Source of the DNA: Prevotella sp. E2-28
Lineage (GTDB): Bacteria > Bacteroidota > Bacteroidia > Bacteroidales > Bacteroidaceae
NCBI RefSeq assembly: GCF_022024055.1
Contig: NZ_CP091788.1
Coordinates: forward strand, 2,914,001 to 2,978,000
Length of the DNA: 64,000 nt
Direction of reading: 5' to 3'
Shown here: positions 47,035 to 55,778 of the stretch, one piece after another
How the letters are laid out: every line of letters begins with the position of its first letter
Position numbering within the stretch: position 1 is the first letter of the stretch
Notes under the pieces: model-generated
What the model was told of the DNA's origin: nothing
Seen by the model: only the letters and a program-made list of their open reading frames with translations
Database searches by the model: none
Position numbers and translations under genes: made by a program

Positions 47035-47077
47035 ATCATATAATTGAAAATACACAAGTTAAAAGTGCAAAAAGTGT

Positions 47078-47108
47078 TTTGTGCTTTCGGCTTTTTTATG
47101 TATTTTTG
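47078..47108 (+). promoter_or_regulatory. Promoter of murQ, ending 5 bp before the ATG
   Basis: TTTG (47078-47081), 19 nt, TATTTTTG (47101-47108). The expected transcription start falls on or next to the ATG at 47114. Confidence 0.8.
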
Positions 47109-47113
47109 CGCCG

Positions 47114-47923
47114 ATGAAAACAGAAGCAAAGATTACAGAACAGCCTTCACGCTACGACCACTTGGAAAAGATGTCTGTAGCGGAATTGCTCGGACATATC
47201 AATGATGAGGATATGCTGGTGGCACAGGCCGTACACAAAGCAATGCCGCAGATTCAGGCTTTGGTGGAAGCTATTGAGCCAAGGATGAAACGCAGAGGCC
47301 GACTCTTTTATGTTGGCGCAGGCACCAGCGGACGGCTGGGTGTACTTGATGCCAGCGAACTGCCACCAACCTTCGGCGTATCAGGTGATTGGGTGATAGG
47401 ACTAATTGCTGGTGGCGACAGGGCGTTACGGCATGCTGTAGAAAACGCAGAAGATATTACAGAACAGGGCTGGAAAGATATTGAACCTTTCCTTCCAACA
47501 GCAGACGACACGGTGATAGGTATTGCGGCTTCAGGCACAACACCCTACGTCATAGGGGCTGTCAGCGAAGCAAAGAAGCACGGATTACTCACAGGTTGCA
47601 TCACCAGTAATCCAGAAACGCCCTTGGCTTCTGCTGTTGATTATCCCATAGAAACCATCGTAGGCCCAGAGTTTGTGACAGGTTCCAGCAGAATGAAGAG
47701 CGGAACAGCACAAAAGATGGTGCTCAACATGATTTCCACCACGTTGATGATACGCATGGGACGTGTAGAGGGTAACCGTATGGTGAAGATGCAACTCACA
47801 AATGCCAAGCTCGTAGATCGCGGCACCCGCATGATTCAAGAGTCGCTTGGCATCTCTTATGAAGAAGCAGAACGCCGCCTGCTGGAGGCAGGCAGCGTAG
47901 ATAGCGTTCTAAAAATCAAATAA
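47114..47923 (+). CDS. murQ: N-acetylmuramic acid 6-phosphate etherase
   Basis: 269 residues from 47114; the upstream in-frame ATG at 47081 lies inside the promoter. It cleaves the lactyl ether of MurNAc 6-phosphate in peptidoglycan recycling. SIS-domain signatures: [24 protein letters not shown] (in parts), [36 protein letters not shown]. The promoter leaves almost no leader, so the mRNA may be leaderless. It overlaps ybjQ tail to tail by 8 bp. Confidence 0.93.
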   Translation: MKTEAKITEQPSRYDHLEKMSVAELLGHINDEDMLVAQAVHKAMPQIQALVEAIEPRMKRRGRLFYVGAGTSGRLGVLDASELPPTFGVSGDWVIGLIAGGDRALRHAVENAEDITEQGWKDIEPFLPTADDTVIGIAASGTTPYVIGAVSEAKKHGLLTGCITSNPETPLASAVDYPIETIVGPEFVTGSSRMKSGTAQKMVLNMISTTLMIRMGRVEGNRMVKMQLTNAKLVDRGTRMIQESLGISYEEAERRLLEAGSVDSVLKIK

Positions 47924-48233
47924 CTACAGCTGTACCGCTGGTGGCAACCATCAGCATAGAGCCATTAGCACCAACAGTCTCGTAATCGATGTCAATGCCC
48001 ACGATAGCGTTGGCACCCATAGCCTGAGCACGCTGCATCATCTCACGCATAGATGTTTCCTTTGCCTCCTGAAGCACACGCTCATAACTGGCTGCACGTC
48101 CGCCAACGATATCGCGTATGCCAGCGAAGAAATCCTTTACAAAGTTAGCGCCAATAATGGTTTCACCTGTCACCACACCCTTATATTCGCGGATGGGGTG
48201 ACCTTCAATCTGTGGGGTTGTTGATAGTATCAT
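47916..48233 (-). CDS. YbjQ/UPF0145 family protein
   Basis: 105 residues from the ATG at 48233 ([11 protein letters not shown]); a longer frame to 48293 has no family support. Pentamer-forming family sometimes called heavy-metal-binding, function uncertain. Conserved GEHxI-like [22 protein letters not shown] (in parts), [26 protein letters not shown] truncated near-identical copy lies at 55495-55637. Confidence 0.88.
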   Translation of the reverse strand: MILSTTPQIEGHPIREYKGVVTGETIIGANFVKDFFAGIRDIVGGRAASYERVLQEAKETSMREMMQRAQAMGANAIVGIDIDYETVGANGSMLMVATSGTAVVI

Positions 48234-48336
48234 AATCGTATTCTTAAAAAAGTTTCTATACATTAGACGCACAAAAGATACAAAAAGTTGCAACTAATGC
48301 CAAATATTATAATTAGTTATCATTTTATTATGTTCG

Positions 48337-48367
48337 CAAAGATACGGCCTTTTCCTGAAAGTTCCAA
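48337..48367 (-). promoter_or_regulatory. Promoter of ybjQ
   Basis: Minus strand TTGG (48364-48367), 19 nt, TATCTTTG (48337-48344). Confidence 0.65.
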
Positions 48368-48417
48368 CTTTTTCAAGAAAAAATCAGTAATTCCTTTTCT
48401 TTATCGAAATCTTTTTG

Positions 48418-48425
48418 TATTTTTG
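48418..48425 (+). promoter_or_regulatory. -7 element of the secreted-hydrolase operon
   Basis: TATTTTTG. The -33 box is poor. It gives a leader of about 220 nt. Confidence 0.6.
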
Positions 48426-48442
48426 CAGATGCAATCCGTATG

Positions 48443-48594
48443 GACTGCAAAGACATATTGCTCGTTTCCAACCGAATCGCTACCTCGAAAAGAATCTGAG
48501 CAAATCAATACCTAAGGAGTCGCGCTATAATGGCGTGGGCTTCTCCATAAGGTATTGAGGTTTGTAGCGAACCCGGTTGGATATGGCAGCAGTC
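48443..48594 (+). ncRNA. Candidate structured, possibly pseudoknotted leader RNA
   Basis: By-eye pairings nest over the whole leader: GACTGC 48443-48448 with GCAGTC 48589-48594; CCAACCG 48468-48474 with CGGTTGG 48574-48580; CAATACCT 48506-48513 with AGGTATTG 48550-48557, and inside it GGAG 48516-48519 with CTCC 48543-48546. TTGCTC 48458-48463 with GAGCAA 48498-48503 would cross the second helix and make a pseudoknot. It lies 59 nt before the first gene of the operon, where a riboswitch or other cis-element would sit. I could not assign a known class. Confidence 0.55.
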
Positions 48595-48652
48595 TGCGTA
48601 AAAAAAAGGCCAAGACACCTAAGAACCTTGTTTTAATAATAACATAAAACTA

Positions 48653-50008
48653 ATGAATATGACGAGAAAATCTAAGTGGATGTTGACCACCATCCTGCTT
48701 TGCGGTCAGTTACTGATGGGGTGTTCTAATGACGACAACACCTCGTCATCAGACCACAGAACCTACGAGCTTAACCAGAAAATCACCAACCAACGTGAGT
48801 GCCACGCACTGAAGACGATTGCCAACGATGCGCTGAACCTGAAGTTCAAGCAGATTATCTTTGAATACACCAGCCTCGGTCCTGACCTGAAGACCCCCGT
48901 GCGGCTTACCGGTGTTATCTCAATGAATCCAGCCGTATATAATAAAGAGGAAGCGCCACGAGGTCTGATGCTCTACAACGAGTTCACATGTGCCAAGCAT
49001 CGTGAGCGCACGTCGCAGGACGAGATAGATGACATTGGACTCTACATGAACAAGTACCAGAACCTTATCGCCGTCTCTGCCGACCTCTATGGCTGGACGC
49101 TCACCGAAGATAAGCCGCAGGCCTACTGCTGTCCGGAAATAACCGCTGTGGAGACGATTGATGCCTGGGATGCCGCCATGCGGATACTCAAGGACAAGGG
49201 CTATGCCATCAATGGGCTGCCCACCTTCAACGTGGGCTACAGCAGCGGCGGCTTCTCGGCTATTGCCGTGCAGCGCTATTCCGACGAGTTGCGTGCCAAG
49301 GGGCGTAGCGACCTTGACTGGAAGCTCACCTCGGCAGGTGCCGCACCTTTCAGCATCACCTCTGTTTATAAGAGTAACATCACGGCAGAGACCTCTGGCT
49401 ATGCCTGCTCGTTCCCCCTCGTCGTGGTGGCCTACAAAGAGACCTACAACATGGACTTCGACTATAGAGACGTCTTCGTAGAGCCTCTGGCCAGCAACAT
49501 CCAGAAATGGATTCTTTCCAAGGACTACGGCACATGGGACATCAACAAGTTCATTGCCGGCGGCGACGAGGCCAAGACTAAGGACTGTCCTGTCAACATG
49601 ATTCTCTCCCCCGCAGCCCTTGACACCAGCTCCGCCATCGGACAAAAACTAGCCAAGAAGTTCCGTGAGAACTCACTCTGCGGCGAGGGACAGAACTGGC
49701 AGCCCAATACTAAAACGAAATACTACATCATGCACTCTGCCGGCGACAAGTACATGGACTGGCACGTAGGCCAAGAGATGGCCGATTACCTGAAAGCCCA
49801 CGGCTGCACCGTCGAGACGGAGTTCGGCGACTGGGGCAACCACGTTGACTACGGTCTCTTCCACCACATTGGCGCCACCATGCTCCAGATGGAGAACTTT
49901 ATGCCGGGTACCGAGGAGGCCAAGCAGCAACTGAAGAAAGACCTCATTGACAATGCTGAGGAGCAGATCAAGGACAATGTGTATGAATTTGCCGGTATCT
50001 CGCTATGA
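48653..50008 (+). CDS. Secreted lipase-type alpha/beta hydrolase lipoprotein
   Basis: 451 residues, lipobox QLLMGC, then a Ser/Asp-rich linker. An alpha/beta hydrolase fold like secretory lipases/esterases: nucleophile Ser197 in GYSSGG, an Asp-containing AGDKYMDWHVG segment and a His in GNHVDYGLFHH. Surface-exposed or periplasmic; substrate unknown. First gene of a four-gene unit. The first ATG (48653) and the one at 48659 are both possible. Confidence 0.82.
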   Translation: MNMTRKSKWMLTTILLCGQLLMGCSNDDNTSSSDHRTYELNQKITNQRECHALKTIANDALNLKFKQIIFEYTSLGPDLKTPVRLTGVISMNPAVYNKEEAPRGLMLYNEFTCAKHRERTSQDEIDDIGLYMNKYQNLIAVSADLYGWTLTEDKPQAYCCPEITAVETIDAWDAAMRILKDKGYAINGLPTFNVGYSSGGFSAIAVQRYSDELRAKGRSDLDWKLTSAGAAPFSITSVYKSNITAETSGYACSFPLVVVAYKETYNMDFDYRDVFVEPLASNIQKWILSKDYGTWDINKFIAGGDEAKTKDCPVNMILSPAALDTSSAIGQKLAKKFRENSLCGEGQNWQPNTKTKYYIMHSAGDKYMDWHVGQEMADYLKAHGCTVETEFGDWGNHVDYGLFHHIGATMLQMENFMPGTEEAKQQLKKDLIDNAEEQIKDNVYEFAGISL

Positions 50009-50055
50009 TTCATAAGTAAAACAGACAGATAGAAAACTAAATACCAAAAAACAAG

Positions 50056-51858
50056 ATGAAAAGGATTCTTTCAACAATTATGGGGCTGCTCGTGCTGCTT
50101 GCTGCCAATGCACAGAATGTGACTACTGACGGACTGCATCAGCCCGTGAATGTCAACGACGTTGTGGTGACCAAAGTGGCGTATGCAGTCTTTAGCAGCC
50201 ACGACAGTGTGTATGTGAACCCTCAGACGGGACAAAGCGACACTGTGACGATTGATGACGGCATGGCGACCTACACCCCGGAAGAGTTTGAGGTGAAGAT
50301 GGCTGCCAAACGAGCAGCCATCAAGAAACTGATAGAGCGCGCCAAGGCACGCCACAGCGCACCAGCCATTACGCCCGACCAGGACTGGAATTATGAGGGG
50401 AAACAGGAGCGCTCATCGGCAAAGCTGTATTACTATACCTATCCTTCAGTTGATGCCGACGGAAATCCTGTTCGTCTGTCCGCATTAATGGGAGTGCCCA
50501 TGAACACCGTAGTGGATGATTTTGCGGATATTCTCATGGGCTGGCCCTGGGGCTCATTGCTGATATCAGATATTAAGATCCGCCCCAGTAATGTGGTGAT
50601 TGGCTGTCACGTCACCATCACCAGCAACTGGGAATGTCCCACCTCGTATGAGAGGAATACCAGCATATTGGGGCTTGATAATTTCAGAACCGATACAGGC
50701 ATGATGCTCTTCTATACCCGTTACGACCTGTTACGGCAGCCGTGCTGTCTGGTCATCCTGCCCGACTACGAAGGCTACGGACTGACCAAAGACCGACCGC
50801 ACCCCTACCTCTATCAGGAGCTCACCGCCCGCCAGTGTGTTGATGCAACCCGCTACGGGCTGGCACTCTACCAACAGAAGGTGACCAGCGAAGAAGAGCT
50901 GCCGCTGGACGATGACTGGAAGACCATTTGTGTAGGCTTCTCGCAGGGCGGCTCCGTATCGCTGGCCACGCATAAGTACATTGAGACCAACGACCTCACA
51001 GACGAGCTGCACTTTGCCGGTTCGGTGTGTGGCGACGGGCCTTACAGTCCTGTTGACCATCTGCAGTACTATATGACGGACGATGGTAGCACCACTTACC
51101 CTTTCATAAAGACTTCTCATCGGAAAGAACGCGTCTCAATGCCTATCGTCATGCCGCTCATACTGAAAGGTATGCTCGACAGCAATCCCTATATGCGCCA
51201 GTATGCCATAACCGACTTCCTGACGCAAAACTTCCTCAACACGGGTGTTATTGACTATATCGAAGCAAAGAAGAATCCCGATGCCAAAGACCAGTATAGC
51301 ACGGGCGACGTGAACGAAATGTTCCGTCTAATAAAGGAAACCGGTATTCATAATGGAAAACAGATTCTTCAAAAAGACAGTCTTTTTCCATTTGATGACG
51401 GTGATAATGTTCATGGAAACATGAGGTTTATGCTCACGGAAAAATGCCTAGCGGATTTCAGGCGACTTACCAAGGGTGAGGAGCTCCAGAATGATTTCAT
51501 GAAGGACCTCGTGAAGGCGTTAGAGAGCAACAATCTGACGGTTGGTTGGCGGCCACAGAAGCGCATCGGGTTCTACCATACCACCTACGATACCGTGGTG
51601 CCCTACGTCAATCTGCTCAAATTTATGGAGCGACAGAGCGAACTGACCTATTACTTTGTTAATAAGGACGACAAGCCTTCTGCAAGAGAAGGCGTATATC
51701 CAACGCATACAACGACAGATGAGACGGAGGCCGACGTGATGATTATCGACACGGGCAGTACAGCCGACCACGTGCCTGCCGGTCAGGACTTCTTCTTCTT
51801 TGGCAGCGTCACGTCGCCCGACTATCAACTGATGAAATGGGTGCTTAAAGGTAAATAA
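50056..51858 (+). CDS. Secreted alpha/beta hydrolase
   Basis: 600 residues, signal peptide (1-20, GLLVLLAANAQ). Related in fold to the preceding gene: GVPMNTVVDDFADILMGWP region, GYGLTKDRPHPYL (oxyanion-side), nucleophile Ser296 in VGFSQGGSVS, and a C-terminal TADHVPAG segment with the probable His. It lies 47 bp after the lipase. The pair suggests sequential cleavage of one ester substrate, which is inference. Confidence 0.8.
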   Translation: MKRILSTIMGLLVLLAANAQNVTTDGLHQPVNVNDVVVTKVAYAVFSSHDSVYVNPQTGQSDTVTIDDGMATYTPEEFEVKMAAKRAAIKKLIERAKARHSAPAITPDQDWNYEGKQERSSAKLYYYTYPSVDADGNPVRLSALMGVPMNTVVDDFADILMGWPWGSLLISDIKIRPSNVVIGCHVTITSNWECPTSYERNTSILGLDNFRTDTGMMLFYTRYDLLRQPCCLVILPDYEGYGLTKDRPHPYLYQELTARQCVDATRYGLALYQQKVTSEEELPLDDDWKTICVGFSQGGSVSLATHKYIETNDLTDELHFAGSVCGDGPYSPVDHLQYYMTDDGSTTYPFIKTSHRKERVSMPIVMPLILKGMLDSNPYMRQYAITDFLTQNFLNTGVIDYIEAKKNPDAKDQYSTGDVNEMFRLIKETGIHNGKQILQKDSLFPFDDGDNVHGNMRFMLTEKCLADFRRLTKGEELQNDFMKDLVKALESNNLTVGWRPQKRIGFYHTTYDTVVPYVNLLKFMERQSELTYYFVNKDDKPSAREGVYPTHTTTDETEADVMIIDTGSTADHVPAGQDFFFFGSVTSPDYQLMKWVLKGK

Positions 51859-51868
51859 TAAAAATGAC

Positions 51869-51874
51869 AGGAGG
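51869..51874 (+). promoter_or_regulatory. Shine-Dalgarno site AGGAGG
   Basis: Perfect AGGAGG 8 nt before the ATG at 51883. Most starts in this window have only A-rich upstream sequence. Confidence 0.85.
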
Positions 51875-51882
51875 CAACAACA

Positions 51883-54800
51883 ATGAAAAATTACATACTG
51901 ATACTGTTAGCTATGCTGCTGCCACTTACGGTGTGTGCTGACTACACACAAGGCAGCATCAACGTGACTGTAAACGGCAGTCTGCAAACCGCCGTCGCTC
52001 GAATCGACGGAACTAACCATAAAGTCGTGCTGGGCAATGGATACAACAGTTGTATTCCTTATTGGACAGAGGGGCAACTGACCATACCCGGATCGGTCAA
52101 TATTAGCGACACAGACTACCAGGTCGAAGTAGGACCGGTGGCCTTCCGCCTGTGCAACGGCCTGACAAAAATCACCATTGACGAGGGGGTGCAGACGATT
52201 GGTGACTACGCCTTTGTTGGCTGCTCCTCGGTCACAGAAGTCAACCTTCCTTCCACGCTGACATCCATAGAGCGTGGAGCCTTTGTCAACATGGCTTCGC
52301 TGAAGATCGTAACCAGCAAGGCAACAGCGGCTCCAGCATGGCATCTGAACGACGTGTTTAGTTCTACGGGAACAAAAGAGGGTATGGCCGAAATGGCAGC
52401 GTCGCGTATCTTATACGTGCCGGAAGGAAGTTGCGGCAGTTACCTCAGCACCAAGTACGACGGTTCGGCGCGCGGCTGGGAGACTGTGGGATGGCAGGAG
52501 GCTTTCACGCGTATCTACGAATTGAACGATAACCCGCAGGAGATTACTTCGCTGCAGGACTTGAAAGATTTCCGCGATGCCGTGAACGGTGGCAACCAGT
52601 ATAAAGGCAGCAACAACAAGATGGTGACACTGACCACAGACCTCGACCTGTCAAGCATTGATAACTGGACGCCTATCGGCACTTCGGTACATCCTTTCGA
52701 CGGCGTCTTCAATGGTGGTGGCCATGTCATCAAAAACTTAAATGTTAGTGGAAGCTCAAACTACAACGGTCTGTTCGGGTATGCCAACAAAGCCACCATC
52801 TATAACATGCATCTGCTGAATCCCACGGTGTCCGGTCCTGACTATGTTGGCACTGTGGTTGGGTATGTTGATGGAGATAGCCATATCACTGACATACTGG
52901 TCACCAGTAATTGCTCCGGTAACGATGGCTATACGGCCAAGGCAACGGATGGTAGTGTTGGCGGTATCGTAGGTCGTGCTAATAATGCCACCATTGAGCG
53001 CTGTCTGTTCGATGGATGGGTAAAGGGAACTGGTTGGACAGGCGGTATCATCGGTAATGTAAACACTAACGTGACCATCACCGACTGCTCAGCTTCCGAC
53101 TTTGTACAGAATACGAAAGATTTACTTGCTGAAAAGATACCTTTCACTGGCGGCATTGTTGGTGGTGCCGGTTATGTCACCATTGAGCGCTGTTTTGCGA
53201 GAAACATTCTTAGCCATACAGGAAGCCCATCAACATTTCCTGGCATCATCGTGGGAGGCACAAACAATGTGACGACAAGCACTATCAAGAACTGTGCATA
53301 TTTGGATATAGGAAGATTGTTGATAGGACAGCCTCAAACAGGTAGTAATAATACTTTAACTGATAACCAGGGTTATGAAAACCGATCAGACATGAACCAG
53401 GACAAGACCAAGAGTGTCTTGGGCGAGGACAACTGGTACTACTTCACTGGCAACTATATTGACTATCCTGTTCCTTCCACGCTGAAGGACATGTATCTTG
53501 CCAACTGTATAGACGAGGTGGACGGCGGTTTCACCTATCGTCCGGCAGGTGAAGGCGACGCGAGTTACGAGATTGTGAAATATACGGGCAGTGCCACGAG
53601 CCTCACCATCCCCGACACCTATAACGAAAAGCCCGTCACCGCCATCCTCGACGGAGTGTTCAAGGACAACCCGACGCTGGCGTCCGTCACCATTGGCCGT
53701 AACATTACGTCCATCGGTGCCAGTGCCTTTGAGAACTGCGACGCCTTGACAAGCGTTATCCTGCCTGATGCCGTGACCGACGTTGGCGAGGATGCTTTCG
53801 TAGGCTGTGACGAGCTCACCAGTTTTGCTATCGGTACAGGCTTCGCCAACCATAAGGGCAACTTCCTGGCCTACTGTCCTAAGCTGACCACAATTACCGT
53901 GGCAGACGGTAACACCAATAATTACAGCAGTGTAGATAACGTGCTGATACACAATACAGACTATGGCAGCTATGTCGTAGTCTGCGCTCCAGGCAAGACC
54001 GGCGACTATACGATACCTACAGGAAACCTCACAAACACATACGTATGGATAATGGGCAACTGCTTCGCATCTTGCAATGGACTGACCAGTATCACCTTCC
54101 CCTCAGGCAAGCAATACAAGCTGGACGGTGCAGTGTTCGACGAGGCATACAACCTTCGCTATGTTGATATGTCGAATGTTACTGGCTTCATTAATAATGA
54201 CAGGACTGCTACGACGGTGAACGTCAGCCGTAGCGACACCGACAATTCCTTCTATGGCATGAGCGAGTGTACCATCGTCTATCTGCCTGCTGGAAACAGC
54301 GCAGCTCAGGGCGAGGCGAATGTCGTTATTGGCGGCAATGCCAACAGCATAGAATTGATAGACGGTTGGGACTTCAATCCGCCAGTCACCATCACGACGA
54401 CGGGCGCGGTGTCGCTAAGACGTACGCTCAGAAGCAAGAGCGTTATCTATGCAACAACCGTCACCGACGAAAGCGGCAATCCCGTTTATCCCGATGATGA
54501 CGAAAAGATACCCTTGAAGGATAAAAACGGTAATCTGGTGTATGAAGAGGACGGGGTGACACCGAAGTATCTTCCCAAAATGACATCTGAGGAACGCTTT
54601 GAGGGGCGCGGCTACACGGTTTACCTGCCTTATGCGCTGACACTCACAGCAGAGAACGCCAAGGTCTATGCTCCTACAACGATAGCAACCGACACAGGGG
54701 TGACCACCGTCACCTTCAACGAGGTGCAAGATAAGGAAATGGCTGCCTACACACCATATTATATCGTTGTGGAGGGTAAAGATGCGGTAAAGCTATCCAC

Positions 54801-55206
54801 TACTGACGCCACCACCATAGCGACTCCGCCTACCGAAGAGCCAAGCCAACTGGACGGTTTCATGTTCAAGGGTACCACGGTTAAAATTCCAAACAGTGAT
54901 CTCTACGATGCCGAGAAGCCTACCTATCTGCTACAAAGCGACGACAAGTGGCACAAGGTGCCCTACAACCAGCCAAGGGCATATATCGGTCCTTTCCGTG
55001 CTTACTTCCAGGCTGTTGGCGCAAGTGGTACACGTATCCTTAACATGGCTTTCGGGCAAGATGAGACTACCGCCATCGCCCCCGTGGTCCGTACCATCGA
55101 TGCCGACGGCACAGAGCGCTACTACGACATGAACGGTTGTCAACTCAACGGCAAGCCCCGGAAGGGTATGTACATCCATAACGGTAAAAAACACATTAAC
55201 AAATAG
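51883..55206 (+). CDS. BspA-type leucine-rich repeat and GLUG-motif surface protein
   Basis: 1107 residues, signal peptide (1-19, LLPLTVCA). LRR_5 repeats (about 60-125: GDYAFVGCSSVTEVNLPSTL), a central region with GLUG-like motifs (about 285-430: YNGLFGYANKATIYN, GGIVGRANNATIERC, GGIIGNVNTNVTITDC), more LRR_5 (about 590-760), a beta-rich domain, and a YDMNGCQL..KGMYIHNG tail like that of the C10 peptidase at the window start, possibly a type IX sorting tail. It is probably a surface adhesin. It lies 24 bp after the second hydrolase, with an AGGAGG site. Confidence 0.88.
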   Translation: MKNYILILLAMLLPLTVCADYTQGSINVTVNGSLQTAVARIDGTNHKVVLGNGYNSCIPYWTEGQLTIPGSVNISDTDYQVEVGPVAFRLCNGLTKITIDEGVQTIGDYAFVGCSSVTEVNLPSTLTSIERGAFVNMASLKIVTSKATAAPAWHLNDVFSSTGTKEGMAEMAASRILYVPEGSCGSYLSTKYDGSARGWETVGWQEAFTRIYELNDNPQEITSLQDLKDFRDAVNGGNQYKGSNNKMVTLTTDLDLSSIDNWTPIGTSVHPFDGVFNGGGHVIKNLNVSGSSNYNGLFGYANKATIYNMHLLNPTVSGPDYVGTVVGYVDGDSHITDILVTSNCSGNDGYTAKATDGSVGGIVGRANNATIERCLFDGWVKGTGWTGGIIGNVNTNVTITDCSASDFVQNTKDLLAEKIPFTGGIVGGAGYVTIERCFARNILSHTGSPSTFPGIIVGGTNNVTTSTIKNCAYLDIGRLLIGQPQTGSNNTLTDNQGYENRSDMNQDKTKSVLGEDNWYYFTGNYIDYPVPSTLKDMYLANCIDEVDGGFTYRPAGEGDASYEIVKYTGSATSLTIPDTYNEKPVTAILDGVFKDNPTLASVTIGRNITSIGASAFENCDALTSVILPDAVTDVGEDAFVGCDELTSFAIGTGFANHKGNFLAYCPKLTTITVADGNTNNYSSVDNVLIHNTDYGSYVVVCAPGKTGDYTIPTGNLTNTYVWIMGNCFASCNGLTSITFPSGKQYKLDGAVFDEAYNLRYVDMSNVTGFINNDRTATTVNVSRSDTDNSFYGMSECTIVYLPAGNSAAQGEANVVIGGNANSIELIDGWDFNPPVTITTTGAVSLRRTLRSKSVIYATTVTDESGNPVYPDDDEKIPLKDKNGNLVYEEDGVTPKYLPKMTSEERFEGRGYTVYLPYALTLTAENAKVYAPTTIATDTGVTTVTFNEVQDKEMAAYTPYYIVVEGKDAVKLSTTDATTIATPPTEEPSQLDGFMFKGTTVKIPNSDLYDAEKPTYLLQSDDKWHKVPYNQPRAYIGPFRAYFQAVGASGTRILNMAFGQDETTAIAPVVRTIDADGTERYYDMNGCQLNGKPRKGMYIHNGKKHINK

Positions 55207-55210
55207 GAGG
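55205..55210 (+). promoter_or_regulatory. Shine-Dalgarno site AGGAGG
   Basis: Perfect AGGAGG overlapping the end of the upstream gene, 8 nt before the ATG at 55219; the same spacing as at 51869. Confidence 0.85.
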
Positions 55211-55218
55211 ACACTGCA

Positions 55219-55371
55219 ATGAAGAAATCATACGAAAAGCCCGCCATTTGCGTGGTACAAATACGTTATCAGAACCATTTGCTTGTTGACAGCCAGACTC
55301 AAAGAAAAAGAAAGTTTGTCGATGATGACGATTACGACGACGACGATTGGGATTTCGACGGTGGACAATAA
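55219..55371 (+). CDS. 50-residue peptide with a YxKP-type N-terminus and an acidic tail
   Basis: Too short for a standard gene call, but well supported: AGGAGG at ideal spacing, 12 bp after the BspA gene, and a strong terminator 55 bp on. The protein starts MKKSYEKPAICVVQIR, then NHLLVDSQTQRKRK and an Asp/Trp-rich tail (DDDDYDDDDWDF). Short proteins starting K-x-Y-x-K-P and followed by a hydrophobic segment to an xLL..S site are frequent in Bacteroidales; they look like leader-plus-tail peptides. No modifying enzyme is adjacent. Function unknown. Confidence 0.8.
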   Translation: MKKSYEKPAICVVQIRYQNHLLVDSQTQRKRKFVDDDDYDDDDWDFDGGQ

Positions 55372-55425
55372 TCAGGCAAGCCGCCTATGCTTGCATCAAG
55401 AAATTGTAACGGAGCATCCGTTGCA

Positions 55426-55469
55426 AAACTGCAAAAAGGGCGAATAACGCCCTTTTTGCAGTTTTTTTT
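55426..55469 (+). terminator. Strong terminator ending the hydrolase-BspA operon
   Basis: AAACTGCAAAAAGGGCG (55426-55442) and its perfect 17-nt complement (55448-55464) with a 5-nt loop and a T8 tract. Confidence 0.95.
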
Positions 55470-55494
55470 CAGTAATCTTCACTAACGATGTTAT

Positions 55495-55637
55495 GAAAAT
55501 CAAATGATTACAGCTGTGCCGCTGGTGGCAACCATCAGCATAGAGCCATTAGCACCAACAGTCTCGTAATCAATATCGATGCCCACGATGGCGTTGGCAC
55601 CCATAGCCTGGGCACGCTGCATCATCTCACGCATAGA
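55495..55637 (-). pseudogene. Truncated second copy of the murQ-ybjQ junction
   Basis: About 143 bp matching 47911-48053 with about eight differences. It contains the last ~45 codons of a YbjQ homologue ([20 protein letters not shown] to TAVII, then TGA), and on the other strand the final KIK-stop of a murQ-like frame. Nearly all substitutions are silent; only one residue change (Val to Ile) is seen. The homology stops abruptly at 55637, about 20 bp before the inverted repeat of the VapE element, and the rest of the gene is not found beyond that element. Confidence 0.9.
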
Positions 55638-55654
55638 TAAAAGAGATGTCAATT

Positions 55655-55778
55655 CTGAATAAGCCTCACACCCTCACATTTTTCCAGAAGCTCCAGTGTT
55701 TATCGGGGCTGAGGCGTGTGACCTTTTTTTGAGAAGGGTCACACAAAGGGTCACATCACCCCTCACACGCCGCCTCAA
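55655..55778. repeat. Left inverted repeat of the VapE element
   Basis: Matches the reverse complement of 57369-57476 at about 88% by hand, apart from one 12-nt indel (an extra GGGTCAC repeat here). It contains the hairpin GTGTGACC (55716-55723)/GGGTCACAC (55736-55744) and reaches into the vapE stop codon. Confidence 0.88.

Noticed and set aside
46987..47055. N-terminal extension of the uracil/xanthine permease
   Set aside because: It spans the promoter and adds a sequence not typical of the family.
47081..47113. Longer murQ start at 47081
   Set aside because: It lies inside the promoter, before the -7 element.
48571..48600. TPP riboswitch-like end (GAACC..GGAT..)
   Set aside because: The CTGAGA element and the correct spacing are missing, and the downstream genes have no link to thiamine.
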